A stretch of DNA of 64,000 nucleotides, from the NCBI GenBank assembly GCA_028829895.1, contig CM054178.1, positions 91,669,058 through 91,733,057 of the forward strand, written 5' to 3'. Every line of letters starts with the position of its first letter. Within the stretch, counting starts at the first letter, position 1. The notes beneath the pieces were generated by a model that searched no databases, was not told the origin of the DNA, and saw only the letters and a list, made by a program, of their open reading frames with translations. The DNA is from Sinotaia quadrata (taxonomy: Eukaryota > Mollusca > Gastropoda > Architaenioglossa > Viviparidae). Of the stretch, positions 1-11,441 are shown in pieces. The translations under genes and the position numbers were made by a program.

Positions 1-60
1 TAAAGAAATACAATTTTTGAATATATATGTACTACTTCCTGCTTAAGTCTTCACTTAGAT

Positions 61-229
61 CAGGGGTTCGTAACCTGGGGTCTATGGATGGACTTCAGGG
101 AGTTCGTGAAAGTCAAATATTCACTATATTTTTATATTCTGCTTATGTGGATTTTTCTAAGGGGTTGTCCATATCTTTCACCAGATTTTCAAAGGGGTCA
201 GTGACCAAAACAATAGTTAAGAACTACTG
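61..229. mobile_element. hAT-type MITE with 8-bp target duplication
   Basis: The left end CAGGGGTTCGTAAC and the right end GTTAAGAACTACTG are imperfect inverted repeats (11 of 14 match). They have the CAG..GTTCT..AAC look of hAT termini. The 8 bases outside are acttagat (53-60) and acttacat (230-237), a target duplication with one mismatch. The element is 169 bp and has no coding capacity. A frame of 67 codons across it is chance. Confidence 0.75.
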
Positions 230-237
230 ACTTACAT

Positions 238-960
238 GAATGACGATATTGATATAGTCATAACAACAACAAAAATAAAAACGTGTTAAACCCCATAATA
301 AACTGTAAATGGCCCTATTACTGATAATAGGTTGCTCTATGACCAGAGCGCACATTTAAATACGAAGATGCAATATCTCTGTCCATGTCTAATATGTTTT
401 CAAGTACGAATTTGAAGTTCCATTATTAATAGTACCAATATTCACTTTGTGATTAGCTTTTTATAAATAATAATGATATAACAACCACACGTTTCTGATA
501 TCGATTTGAAATAAGCCACTGTTTATATATAATAGGTTATGTCCCTTTAGTTGTTGAGCCAAATTACAATTCAAGCACTGATTGCTAGCTGACACTTGCC
601 ACTTAGTTATTATGTCAGTACCAGTACACTCAGACTATGACATATACCACATACACACACATAAACAACACACATGTTTATTTATATTTATTTTGCGTGT
701 ATTTGTATATATGTGTGTGTTTAATTAACTATAACCTGCTCACCCAGGTAACTTACTGTTTTCTTTTGTTTCCAGTTTTATTGAATAAAGACTGAAAAAT
801 GAATAAAAGAAATCAAATGCAAATGAAGTAATTGGTCTTAGCATGGACATTATATATTTTATTTATTTATTTATATTTTTTTTTTTGTGGGGGGGAGGCA
901 AAATATCGGAGTGCAGAATTCATAATTCAAGCAGAAAAAATTACACTTAAGAATCTCATC
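238..960. other. non-coding, nothing recognised
   Basis: AT-rich DNA with a short CA/TG patch near 650-720 and a T-run followed by a G-run at about 868-897. No frame, splice pattern or repeat family was recognised. Confidence 0.5.
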
Positions 961-1165
961 AAATGTAATATATATTACTAGACTATTCTTAAACATAATT
1001 TCATATAATATTTATTTCTAGTCAATATATAAACATCTTATCATATGTAACATTTATTTCTAGACCATAGTTAAAACATCCAATGTAATATTTATTTCTG
1101 AACAATATTTAACATATTATAAATAATATTTATTTCCACACAATACTGAAATACCTCATCATATG
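961..1165. repeat. degenerate AT-rich tandem repeat, about 50 bp
   Basis: Four to five diverged units share ATATTTATTTCTAGACAATA followed by a short AT spacer (aaacat-ctta-tcatatg). Unit boundaries are blurred, so the array is old. Confidence 0.5.
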
Positions 1166-2230
1166 ACTTCTTGCCACCACAGTTAATAGTTCTGCAACAC
1201 ATATCTGACACAAGTTGGGAGGCCCATGCCAGAGTTACGAAAGCCACCAGTGAAAGTTATGCTCACATTGTTGAAGCACTTAGTCACATCCATAATGATG
1301 ATACTCGATGATAAATTCAAAATCTATTGCAGAACATGGAAGAATTTGAATTTGTTTTCATGCTTCATTTAAGGACAGGTTTACTTGAGCAGTTTCACAA
1401 AGTAAATAATGCCTTTCAAAGTACACATATTTCACTGACCACGTGTGCAACCTATACAGTTCACTTCTGCAATTTGTTTCCAGAACACGAGAAAACTTTG
1501 ATGAGATTGAGGAGCAAACAAAAACGACTCTGCCTGATGTAGGGTACAGAACTCTTCAAAGAAGGCGTAGAGTATGAAAATGACAACACACAATGATGGT
1601 AGTACAACTGAAGCCAATGATGAATTTTTTCCAAGAGATAAGTTTATTCATTTATCCCTGTAATTGATGTTCTTCACTCAAATTTAGACAGAGGAGCTAT
1701 TGTGTATAAGTTTAGAATACATTCATTTATCCCTGTAATTGATGCTCTTCACTCAAATTTAGACAGAACAGCTATTGTGTATAGGAATGTTGTTGACAGA
1801 AGAGTATTATGTATAGGAGTGTTGTTGACAGAACAGCTATTGTGTATAGGATTAGGAGTGTTGCTGACAGAAGAGCTATTGTGTCTAGGAGTGTTGCTGA
1901 CAGAAGAGCTATTGTGTCTAGGAGTGTTGCTGGCATAAGAGCTATTGTGTATAGGAGTGTTGCTGACAGAAGAGCTATTGTGTATAGGAGTGTTGCTGAC
2001 AATGTCTCATTTTTAATTGATCTGCAAACAACAAGAGAACAAATTATCCATGGTGTCAAGAAACTAGAACAAGAATATCCAAGAGATGTTGATCTCAATC
2101 TTGTTGATGAACTCTTGACTTTCCACTTGTATGTCAAACAGGCTAATGCAGAAAAAGAAAGTTTCAGCCACCAAGACATGTACCAGATAATAAAACAGGA
2201 GAGTACTAGTCATGCGAGATGAGTTGTGCG
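1150..2230 (+). pseudogene. hAT/ZMYM1-like transposase pseudogene (DUF4371-type)
   Basis: From about 1201 the plus strand reads ISDTSWEAHARVTKATSES and continues with an HIVEALSHI-like stretch. This resembles the region after DUF4371 in hAT-derived ZMYM1-like proteins (LSDTRW...). Two stops follow at about 1309. Later pieces in other frames read LLEQFH (about 1384), LPDVGYRTLQRRR (about 1530), and DLQTTREQIIHGVKKLEQEY to DVDLNLVDELLTFHLYVKQA (about 2020-2145), all typical of that family. Several stops and frameshifts are present, and the middle is disrupted by a tandem expansion (1644-2001). The catalytic N-terminal part and the hAT dimerisation end were not seen. The copy is dead. Host ZMYM1-like genes are the alternative source, but the decay and transposon-rich setting favour a mobile element. 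Confidence 0.65.
1644..2001 (+). repeat. 78-bp duplication plus 33-bp minisatellite inside the transposase pseudogene
   Basis: A block beginning TTCATTTATCCCTGTAATTG occurs at 1644 and again 78 bases later. From about 1769 to 2001 there are roughly seven units of 33 bp carrying GCTATTGTGTATAGGAGTGT then TGCTGACAGAAGA. Since 33 is 11 codons, the frame RAIVYRSVADR repeats without stops and inflates an open frame at 1809-2222. One unit has lost bases (1849-1856). Confidence 0.8.
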
Positions 2231-3041
2231 AAGTCCAAGGTCAGCCAAGACATTCAGCAACGCACTGTTGATGTGTGTGTGTGCTGAAGGACTCCTCCAC
2301 AACTGATGTTCAGATAAGTGGGCATCTGATAGATTCTGAGATCAGAAATTCATGTTATGATCTGTATAAACATTTAAAGATAGAGTAAGTAGTCATAACG
2401 ACCTTCATATTTGTGTGTATTGATTTATGGATTTACTATTTTGTTAAATATTACATTTTTATATTTTTGTTGTCCAAATAACAGAAGTTGACTACTTATT
2501 ATTGAGAGGAAGGCCAAAATAAAATTGGGCCAGGGGCTGATTCAATTGTGAATGTTGTGTATGCACAATTAGTCGTTATTGGGATAACGTGCCCAGTTCA
2601 AGCAATATTACACATATTCATTTGTCACTGTAAAAGTGTAATTAATATCTAAACTGAGAGAATTAATTAAGGAGACTGAAGGGTGAATCTGGCAACCAGT
2701 CTGTCATCAGCATAGGTGTAATGTTAAAAATTAACAATCTTTAAATCCTCATATGAGACAGGGTCTCTAAACAAACACTGGAATGTAACATTGACTGATG
2801 CATATCTTAAAATATCATGTTGTGATGTCTGGTGGAGTGGGTGATCAGGATGAATTGTAGTTAGTGTGAATGCACCCCTCCCTCCCTGCATTAATTAAAA
2901 TTACAGGCAAGATGTCTAATCCAGGACTGGACTGCAGAGTAACTATGGTTGATGTAATAGATATAAGATAGATAATAGTCTAAGAACTCTACCCCCCCCC
3001 CCCCCCCAGCCAACCAACTATCATAATTATTTAGAAGGTAG

Positions 3042-3078
<37 letters not shown>

Positions 3079-3394
3079 AGCTATTCTGTGGGGTTCTAGT
3101 GGCAAACTATTTATTAATGAATAAATAAATGCTGTAAATGCGATTATGATGGTTAGTATATTAATGTTACTATAATGTCAATTTTTTTCTAATCATCGAT
3201 ATGACCAGAAATGTGGATTTCTGGCATGTAACTTGGGAAATGTAAATATTAAAATGAATGTTAATTTTTTCAGTAGAGGTCAGGCCTCCCTTTCAGTCCA
3301 TGTTTGGTAGGCTGCGTGTGGATACAACATACACAATGGCCACATATACTCTTTGACACTGGTACCAGCCCAGGGACTAGTCCTTGGTGTATTT
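2231..3394. other. non-coding with a C16 run and a TA repeat
   Basis: No gene recognised. It contains an uninterrupted run of 16 C at 2992-3007 and a (TA)14 tract at 3046-3073. The part at 3280-3394 may be the start of repeat family R2, but it has no counterpart in the other copy. Confidence 0.5.
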
Positions 3395-3875
3395 GTTGGT
3401 GTGCAACTAAAGGCCATTGTCAAAGTCATCACATGCTGCAATCTTGATATGGCAGAGTTACCCTGGCACATTTATTAATCAACAAAGAGAGACACTGCAT
3501 CTGTTTTTATGGGGAATGCGGGAACATTTCTGCCTAAGTTGGTGTGTGCACTGCTTTTAAACCACTCACTGATGGTACAGGGAAAACTGGAAAAGGATTT
3601 ACTTTTAAAACCATAGCCTTCCAAACCTATTGATAGTGTATGAAAATAACAAAATGTTTCTAACTTTTCTAACTTTGTTACTTTCTAACTAACTTATTGA
3701 TTAAACTCACCCATGTGGCAGGCTGCTTCATCATCAATATCACTAAGTTGGTATTGACAGCTCGTGCAACACATAGGCTGGCACTAAGGCCAAAACATGA
3801 GTTTCAGTTTTGGTCTCAGCATTTTGGGGTGAACACAAGAAGTGTGATGATAGATTCTTAATGCAAGTACATTTT
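3395..3875 (+). repeat. interspersed repeat family R2, copy 1
   Basis: This segment shares long collinear similarity with 55535-55955, in the same orientation. Anchors are GTGTGTGCACTG, TCACTGATGGT, AAAACATGAGTTTCAGTTTTGG and AAGTGTGATGATAGATT (some split by indels). No coding motif was recognised, so the class is unknown. The copies differ by many substitutions and indels, so insertion is old. Confidence 0.7.
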
Positions 3876-4385
3876 AAAAAATGTTACATTTAAAACAGTT
3901 TTTTCTCACATTACATCAGTGACACCAAAATCATATTAGTGAATATTTAATTGTTGTATGCTGATCTTAAATATTGATGGAGAAAAAAGTGTAGCAACAT
4001 AAAAGTACTCTGGATGTTTTTGTTGTTTATGAATAAATAGCATGCATTGTTGATTTATAACCTATTATTGTAACAAAAAATTAATCAGATGGTTGTTGCT
4101 TTTGTTTTCATTCAAAACCAATGTTTTCTATGTTCAACTCTGTGGTAAGGGAATGAAGTCAACTCATCAGATTCATTCTTGAGTATTTCTGCTGAACATC
4201 TTTCACGATAGGATAGTTCTGCTTAGTCAACAAGAAATGAGACGATGTAAAAAAATAAAAACAAGCCCACTAATAATTTTGTGCAGAAATTAGGATGTCA
4301 TCGAGTATTTATGCTTGGCATTTAAAGCAAAAGACAGATGCAATATTAGAGAAATATATAAAGATACAATAAAGTTAATGACCAA

Positions 4386-4389
<4 letters not shown>

Positions 4390-4465
<76 letters not shown>

Positions 4466-4477
4466 GAGAGAGAGAGG
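4390..4477 (+). repeat. (GA)n microsatellite
   Basis: About 88 bases of GA, interrupted once by GGGGG near 4463. Confidence 0.97.
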
Positions 4478-4635
4478 TTGGGTGTTTGTGAATACTGAGA
4501 GTCCTGAAAAGTGAAAGTGGATGAATTATATATATATATATTTATTTAGTGAGATGCTATTGTTTAGCTTGGAGATTCACCACTTTGCTCTGGTACGCTC
4601 TTCAGTTTTCATAAGTCTTGAGCAGTGTGTGTGGA

Positions 4636-4822
4636 GATTTTAGTTGTGTACTTTATGTACAAATATTGTAAAGTGTTTAGAACTTTAAGACACCTCAGAT
4701 TTTAGTTGTGTACTTTATGTACAAATATTGTAAAGTGTTTAGAACTTTAAGACACCTCAGATTTTAGTTGTGTACTTTATGTACAAATATTGTAAAGTGT
4801 TTAGAACTTTAAGACACCTCAG
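4636..4822. repeat. 62-bp tandem repeat, 3 near-perfect copies
   Basis: Units start at 4636, 4698 and 4760 with GATTTTAGTTGTGTACTTTA and end in AAGACACCTCA. The copies are almost identical, so the expansion is recent. Confidence 0.95.
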
Positions 4823-5387
4823 ATTTAGGCACACTACAATCACGTTGACCTCAAAACTCATAACTTGGTGGTAGTTGACTCTCTGTTGCGTGAAAGAAAG
4901 TGACAATGTAGTTATAAATGTACTTTGGAAAACATAATCCTGGCAAGCGAGTAAAGAAGTGAATAATTACTTATGCAATTGTTAAATGAATAAGAGATTT
5001 ACCTCTAAGAGAGTAGATATATGTGTGCAAATTTTGCTTCTTCATCTCATGTTCTTTTAAAAAATAACAAACACACAAGTTGAAATACCCACCAAGAAAC
5101 TCCTAAACAACTCTTCATTGTACATTCCGTTTTTTTATCTTTGGCAGATCGTATGTTGCTTTGAATGTTAAAATAGTTTACACCAGTCTGAATGTTAATC
5201 AAAACAATTTACGCCAGTGTGAAAGTTCTTTAATTAAAAGTTTGCTTTGGCATGTATTTGTTGTGGTCTGCAGATTCACTGAAATTGAATTTGTTACCTC
5301 TGCTGTTTGCGAGCGAAATACTTAAAACAAAGTTTGTAGAATTAGAATAGAGCAAGAGGCACGCATCTGTGCCTGTAGCACATCTTT

Positions 5388-5722
5388 TTATGTAGACATC
5401 TTTACCTGTATAATCTTTATATGTAGACATCTTTATCTGTATAATCTTTATATAGACATCTTTACCTGTACATATCTTTATATGTAGACATCTTTACCAG
5501 TGTAATCTTTATATATAGACATCTTTACCAGTACACATCTTTATATGTTTTACCTGTATAATCTTTATATATAGACATCTTTACCAGTACACATCTTTAT
5601 ATGTAGACATCTTTACCTGTATAATCTTTATAGGTAGACATCTTTACCTGTATAATCTTTATAGGTAGACATCTTTACCTGCTGTAAACATCTTTATATG
5701 TAGACATCTTTACCTGTACAGT
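5388..5722. repeat. about 30-bp minisatellite, some 11 copies
   Basis: Units are variants of GTAGACATCTTTACCTGTAT followed by AATCTTTATAT. Unit length varies with small indels, and a few units have CCAGTACAC in place of CCTGTATAA. Confidence 0.93.
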
Positions 5723-5927
5723 TACAGATTGTGCTAGTCAAGTACTTGATTGAAGACATAAATAAATTAAATGCTGCTTCTTCTAGTTCAGAATTAATAA
5801 TAATAGCACAAAGAATAAATAATTTATTAGCAAATGCTCGTTACAGTTATAGGACTTCATCTTTATTTTCATTTTTTTATTTTGGTGCGATCCATCAGAG
5901 ACGGAAAGTGTTCACTATTATTAGTGT

Positions 5928-6147
5928 TTCATTTTACTGTTACCCTACCATTGCCTGTGTTTTCCTTACTGCATTTTACTGTTACCCTACCATTGTCTGT
6001 ATTTTCCTTACTGCATTTTACTGTTACCCTACCATTGCTTGTGTTTTCCTCACTGCATTTTACTGTTACCCTACCACTGCTTGTGTTTTCCTCACTGCAT
6101 TTTACTGTTACCCTACCATTATCTGTGTTTTCCTCACTGCATTTTTT
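5928..6147. repeat. 42-bp minisatellite, 5 copies
   Basis: Units carry CATTTTACTGTTACCCTACC then ATTGCCTGTGTTTTCCTCACTG (written here in two parts of one unit). Because 42 is a multiple of three, all frames through it look like repetitive proteins. These are not genes. Confidence 0.95.
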
Positions 6148-6254
6148 TTTTAGAGTTGTTTGTTTTACGAAACAAATTCAACCTCACAGAGAGTGGTTTG
6201 GCGGGTTTGTGGAAAATAACAGTAAGAAATTCATCAGACCAGTAAGAATTGTAT

Positions 6255-6672
6255 TTATATGTGTCGTATTTGTTGCTGATTTTGTGTACTGTAATTGATG
6301 TGTGTTTGTTATGTTAATTTTGTGTACTGTAATTGATGTGTGTTGTTATGTTAATTTTGTGTACTGTAATTGATGTGTGTTGTTATGTTAATTTTGTGTA
6401 CTGTAAATAATGTGTGTTGTTATGTTAATTTTGTGTACTGTAAATGATGTGTGTTATGTTAATTTTGTGTACTGTAATTGATGTGTTGTTATGTTAATTT
6501 TGTGTACTGTAATTATGTGTGTTATGTTAATTTTGTGTACTGTAATTGATGTGAGTTGTGTTAATTTTGTGTACTGTAAATGATGTGTGTTGTTATGTTA
6601 ATTTTGTGTACTGTAAATGATGTGTGTTATGTTAATTTTGTGTACTGTAATTGATGTAGGTTGTTATGTTAA
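6255..6672. repeat. 37-bp minisatellite, about 11 copies
   Basis: The unit is TTATGTTAATTTTGTGTACT then GTAATTGATGTGTGTTG. Some units lack 2-6 bases in the TGTGTTG end. Confidence 0.95.
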
Positions 6673-6689
6673 TCTCTGTAAGAAATAGT

Positions 6690-6870
6690 GGCCTCCAGCA
6701 CAACCGGCACAAATGTCACTGGCAGGGTGCAGATAATCCATCCACAGAGTTAAACATGGGAATCGAACATAGAGATCACAGAGATTGTTCTCCGTGAAGC
6801 TACAAGGCCCCGCAGGCGTAAACACATCAAGGTTGTCATGAAAGGGTGTCTGCTTTTGTTGCACCCTATT
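6690..6870 (-). mobile_element. tRNA-derived SINE remnant
   Basis: On the minus strand GCGGGGCCTTGTAGCTTCAC resembles a polymerase III A box in a tRNA-like head. About 50 bases on, GTTCGATTCCCATG is a good B box. After the head come a unique body and a short tail near 6690. Only one copy was seen in the window, so this rests on box similarity alone. Confidence 0.6.
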
Positions 6871-7543
6871 TTTAGCATTACCCTCCTGGCATTCACTGAG
6901 CGCTGAAATGAATTATTATAGCGAGTATCAGAGAGTGCGTGCAATAAATAATTTAGCTTGTAACACAGAGTGTGTAACCACATTTTTGTTTCAGCTAGCT
7001 GTAAAAGGCGATCACATGCCTCTGATGATTGCAGGTATACTTTGACACTTCACTGACTAGTAAGTTACTACTTTTTGTGTATTCCTTGACAATTTGTCTA
7101 CGCACTGCTAATTATGAGCACACATTTATTTACATTTATGTACATGTATCCATATGCATATACAGGTCTAAACAACACTGTTTATATTGTATAAATGTGT
7201 ACATCTATGTTTATAAATATGGGCTTATCTATTTTGCATATATGTACATATTTGTAAGAGTATGCATGCTTTATTTTATTGTATAATTATATGTGTTGTC
7301 TTATATATTTAAAAACAAACAAACAAACTATTACAGTCACTCTTGGATGTAATTATTAATATTTAGATTAAAGCTGTCATTGACATTTACTTCCTTCGCA
7401 GCACGCGCTTTTACAATTATTTTTCAGCACGCATCTCAACGAAGTGTTCATTTATAGCTAACCGTACTACCATTTGTGAATATTGGACAGTAATTAGAAC
7501 ATGAAGCAAATGAAACCATCATGGCTTGGAAACCTAGAACCTC
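6871..7543. other. non-coding, nothing recognised
   Basis: AT-rich DNA with TATG/TATA-rich patches at 7130-7300. The open frames are chance. Confidence 0.5.
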
Positions 7544-7549
7544 GTGTGC

Positions 7550-7589
<40 letters not shown>
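7544..7589 (+). repeat. (TG)n microsatellite
   Basis: About 46 bases of TG with two CG variants at the start. Imperfect TGTGTG patches continue to 7740. Confidence 0.95.
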
Positions 7590-7592
<3 letters not shown>

Positions 7593-7740
7593 TACTACTG
7601 AGTAAGAAAGTGTGTATGCGCATTATTGAGAAAGTATATATGAGTGTGTGTGCGTTTGTCCTACTGAGTAAAAAAGTATGTGTGCAAGTGTGCACCACTG
7701 AAAATAAGGGTGTAACCGTATCGTGTGTGCGTGCGTGAAT

Positions 7741-8205
7741 GTATGATGCAGGAAATGCAATTCATTAAATACCAGGCTACACTTGTGACAGTAACTTAAT
7801 TAACTTTTATTTTATGTTTATTGTTATTATTTGTTTTTCATTTTATTACTCTAAAAAATTATACCAAGTGCAGCCCCCTTGCATGACATTAAAAAAAAAA
7901 GTGTGTGTGCCCAGCCGCATAAAGAGTGCCAGTCACTAAAGCGCTGACGCCAAATGACAATTCCATTTTGCAGTTGTTGGCAGAAGATCCCGAAATCACT
8001 TGAGCGCTATGGACTCTTCAATTAACAAGAAAACAAAATTGTTCTAGACTTGTTTGTTTTAGACGTACAGCTTGTAGATATCTTGAGGCTCTATAATGTA
8101 TCCACGCCCACAAGTAAAACAAACATACATACAAGCAAACACATATAAACAAACACAAACTAATCAGTAAATAAAGCAAACTGAAGAAACTATTTTTGTA
8201 AACTA
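7741..8205. other. upstream flank of the gypsy relic, nothing recognised
   Basis: No gag or protease motif was found before the reverse transcriptase remnant, so the element is truncated or too decayed here. An A10 run lies at 7891-7900. Confidence 0.4.
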
Positions 8206-9203
8206 GATTTGATGAAAGGCTTTTGGCAAATTTCAGTCTGTGAGGCCAACAGGCCAAAATTAGCATTCAGTACCCCAGATGGCCAATATCACTGCCGGTT
8301 AATACCATTTGGCATTCATTCTCACAGCACCAGTTGTTATAACTAAGATGATGAGATTGCTCATCGAAACCATGAATCAATCTCTAACTTCATGGATGAC
8401 ATTTTGTTAGCTACTCAGACCCTGGAAGAGCACATCCAAGTGTAATGGAAGTTATTCCAGTGTTTGAAGGAATTTAACTTTACTGCTCAACTAAAGAAAT
8501 GTTTCTTTGGACATTTCAAACTTAAATATTTGAGACACACAGTTGGACAAGGTCACCTGTAGTAGAGGCATCAAAGGTAAGAAAATTCATAGAGGAGGAG
8601 AGACCACTCTCCAAAACCAATTTTAAATCCTTTCTGGAGTTGGCCAGTTACTACAGAACATTTCTTCCCATGTTCAGTGTCATCGCCAAAACCTTCATCG
8701 ATTTTGACAAGGAAAGGCAAACCTGAGACAGCGATTTGGAACAAGGAGTGTGAAGCTAGCTTTGATAGTTTAAAAGAGTGCCTGTCATGAGCTCCTATCC
8801 TCCATTTGCCTGATTTCAATGAAGAATTCATACTCAGAACAGATGCTAGCAATGCAGGACTAGGTGCTGTACTGATGCAGAAACATGGTGATATTCTGTA
8901 ATCAGTAGCCTACTCCAGACATCTGTTAAATGCGGCTGAACAGAAGTATTCAACTTCAGAGAAAGAATGTCTTGGAATTGTCTGAGCAGTCTAGAAATTC
9001 CAAGCCTACATATATGGCAAGGATTTTGTCATTCAGACAGATCACCAACCTCTTGCTTACTTAGCTCACTCAACTAAGACAAATGGGCATTTGACCAGGT
9101 GGTCAACACTACTACAACAGTAAGATATTCTATGGAAGTCATCAAAGGCACTGACAATGTAGGGGCCAACTATTTGTCCAGAGCAGTAGAAATGGAAGTG
9201 TAA
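8206..9203 (+). pseudogene. gypsy reverse transcriptase / RNase H pseudogene
   Basis: The plus strand reads DLMKGFWQISV at 8206 (RT fingers), then AFSTPDGQY and PFGIHS (palm), then FMDDILLAT at 8389, where the two catalytic Asp are preserved. The RNase H part has TDASNAGLGAVL (about 8839), YSTSEKECL (about 8947) and QTDHQPLAYLAHS (about 9033). The copy is broken by several stops (for example at about 8335, 8442, 8560 and 8900) and by frameshifts, including one just before FMDD. Open frames on the opposite strand (8571-8852) are shadows. The copy cannot make a working enzyme. Confidence 0.88.
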
Positions 9204-9818
9204 AGGTCCAGTAAATAAGTCTGTGTAAATGCTGTGAATTCTTTATATAAATATTTTGTATCTTCTCAATGGCAGAGAAAAAAGAATAATCTTATCTAGA
9301 GTTCAGATATATGATACTAACACGACTGTGTATGTTGTAATTTCCTATCACAAGGAGAAAAGAAATAATGATAATGGTTTTTGCATATGATTTGCACTTG
9401 TATGTCCTTAAGTCTAAAGAGATAATGGGTCATGTCTCTAACTTATAACAAAGGAAATTGTAATGACTTTTCTTGAAGAATTGTTTTGTATTTTTTCTTT
9501 GAGTGTAGAGACATAACTGATCATGTTCCTACATATAATGAGATAAAATAATATGATATTTTATTTTTTATTGCTCAGTAATTATTGAGGCATGTAAAAG
9601 TTTTATTATCTTTGTTCCTAAAACGTGCTGAATTAATTATGTGTATGTCTTAAAACTGATATAGAAATTTTGTCTTATCGAATATTTATGTACATTTTAA
9701 AATATTAAATTTTGGTCTTGTGAATAGTTATTCGTTTCGTATTATGGTGGAAACGTCACTAGTAATGTTTGAAATTTACTTCTAATAGAGTAGATGTTAA
9801 AAGAATGATTAACATCTC

Positions 9819-9829
9819 AAAAGGAGGGG
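9819..9829 (+). other. polypurine tract of the gypsy element
   Basis: AAAAGGAGGGG lies four bases before the TG that opens the LTR. This is the standard site that primes plus-strand synthesis in LTR elements. Confidence 0.7.
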
Positions 9830-9833
9830 TATA

Positions 9834-10607
9834 TGTGGTGGAGTAAATTTGCCTATCCTTATCTCTAGACTTAATTGTTAAATTGTTGAAGTGACCCGAC
9901 CTCGTGCATGCCTTATGAGGACATTTTTTTTAAATCTCAGAGTTGGAAGTAGACAACTCAAGTTGAGAATATGCTAGAAATTGCTGATGCAATGCAAACC
10001 AGTTCCAAATGGATGAGTAGTTTTTATTGTCCAATGGCTAAGTTTTATGAGAACGAGACCAGCCAATGTGCTGAGATCAAAAGTTTACTTGCTTTAGAGA
10101 ATTCTATTGTCTAATCACTTGGTGTGGCAAGAAGTCTGGTCATGAGAGGCAGCCGTTAGCTTAACGGTAAGTTAACTGACTGATTGAAAGAGAATGGACT
10201 TGGAAATAGTTCATGCATTTTTGCTATTGACGTGTTGTACTTGCGTTTCATGTAGAGAAGTATTATGTGAGTAAACTATTATTTCTACAAATTTTAAACT
10301 ATAATGCTTATACATATTATACCAAACAGTGGACATTGTTTTGTTTTTAGTGAACCTGTTCATATACTATTATGCTTTACGCATGTATCGGGCTAATAAA
10401 TACTGTTGCAGGAAACTAAGTTGAGACTTGAATGTAAGATAGTATGGAGTTAAAAAGAAATAAAGTGGAAACTTAATGTTTGTTCCCTGATTATATTTTT
10501 ACAGGGTAAAAGCAGCCTTTCCTTGTTTTATTGGAATCTCCAGGTTCACTGATTTTAATTATTATTGATCATTACGACCATGGTAGACACAAGAGTTGTC
10601 TGCCACA
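9834..10607 (+). repeat. 3' LTR of the gypsy element
   Basis: The LTR begins TGTGG and ends CCACA, the short inverted repeat expected at LTR ends, and is 774 bp long. It contains AATAAA at about 10396 and again at about 10461 as candidate processing signals. The 5' partner is absent, so LTR identity cannot be used to date the insertion. Its right end is 140 bases from repeat R1 copy A. Confidence 0.7.
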
Positions 10608-10746
10608 GTGTGTAAGTGTAATGAATACACTGCACTCTGTTGATGTATACTGGCAGAGATATGCTGACTGCAATTGAGCAATTTCTGGTACAAGGAGGTT
10701 ACTGGAAATTGCTACAATTTTTGTTCTGCTTGAGGGAGCTATTAGG

Positions 10747-11441
10747 GCGGAGCACCAGATTAGCTTTGAGAGAATAGCAGTGAATCAGTGTTCTACAACA
10801 TGAGGAGGGAAACACTCGGATTTGATGTGGACAATAACGTGTGACTTTTGTTATAAAAGCATGCATAAGACTACTGAGACAGTGCCTAAAGCAGGTTATG
10901 TAGAAACTATTATCACATATCTCTAATAACTCCATTTCTTTTCTCTGCTAGGAAATATCCTGTGATTTGTATTGACACTAATCTATTGAATTGTGTGTTA
11001 GGATATTAGACTGTAGAGATATTAAAATTATTCAAACCTGGTTTCGTGGAATTTGTAATGTCAAATAATCTTTTTCATTGTATTTGTTAAATGTATATAT
11101 GAGTGTTGTTTTTAATAAATTTATTGACTTTCTTACATATAGTGATAACTTTATGTTGGAGATGAAAGTGGGTGGACAGGGGCTCACTAAATATAGATTA
11201 AAGAGGGATTTATCTTCTCTTTTAGTAAGAGGTTTTCCACCTATGGAAATATTGTGACATTAAATGTTCGTCTTTAATGTTGTAGAAGAGAGAAAACGTT
11301 TACAGCGCCCACATATCCGCCAAGTGAGAAAGATAAATAGTGTCTGCTGGAGAATTAAGATTTTCATCGCTTGTAATTAGTTATGGACGATTAATTAATT
11401 AATAATAATCATAACCATTAACTAGGTGGCGTTGGCATCAT
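10747..11441 (+). repeat. interspersed repeat family R1, copy A (long form)
   Basis: This segment is collinear with 48220-48916 over about 695 bp. The 5' body runs from TTAGCTTTGAGAGAA through GAGACAGTGCCTAAA and TCTCTAATAACTCCATTTCT. The 3' module has TTTAATAAATTTATTG, AATATAGATTAAAGA, CATATCCGCCAAGTGAGA, TAATTAGTTATGGACGATTA and AGGTGGCGTTGGC. No polyA or clear terminal inverted repeat was seen. Chance frames inside give peptides but no intact gene. Confidence 0.8.

Larger units (their letters stand above)
8206..10607 (+). mobile_element. 3' half of a Ty3/gypsy LTR retrotransposon
   Basis: In order the segment holds a broken RT and RNase H region (8206-9203), about 600 bases with no recognisable integrase, a polypurine tract (9819-9829) and an LTR (9834-10607). 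No 5' LTR, gag, protease or integrase was found. The order RT, RNase H, PPT, LTR on the plus strand fits the 3' portion of a gypsy element that has lost its integrase. Confidence 0.8.

Noticed and set aside
5731..6298. Frames of 140 and 154 codons with CYPTIACVFLTAFY-like repeats
   Set aside because: They are products of the 42-bp minisatellite.
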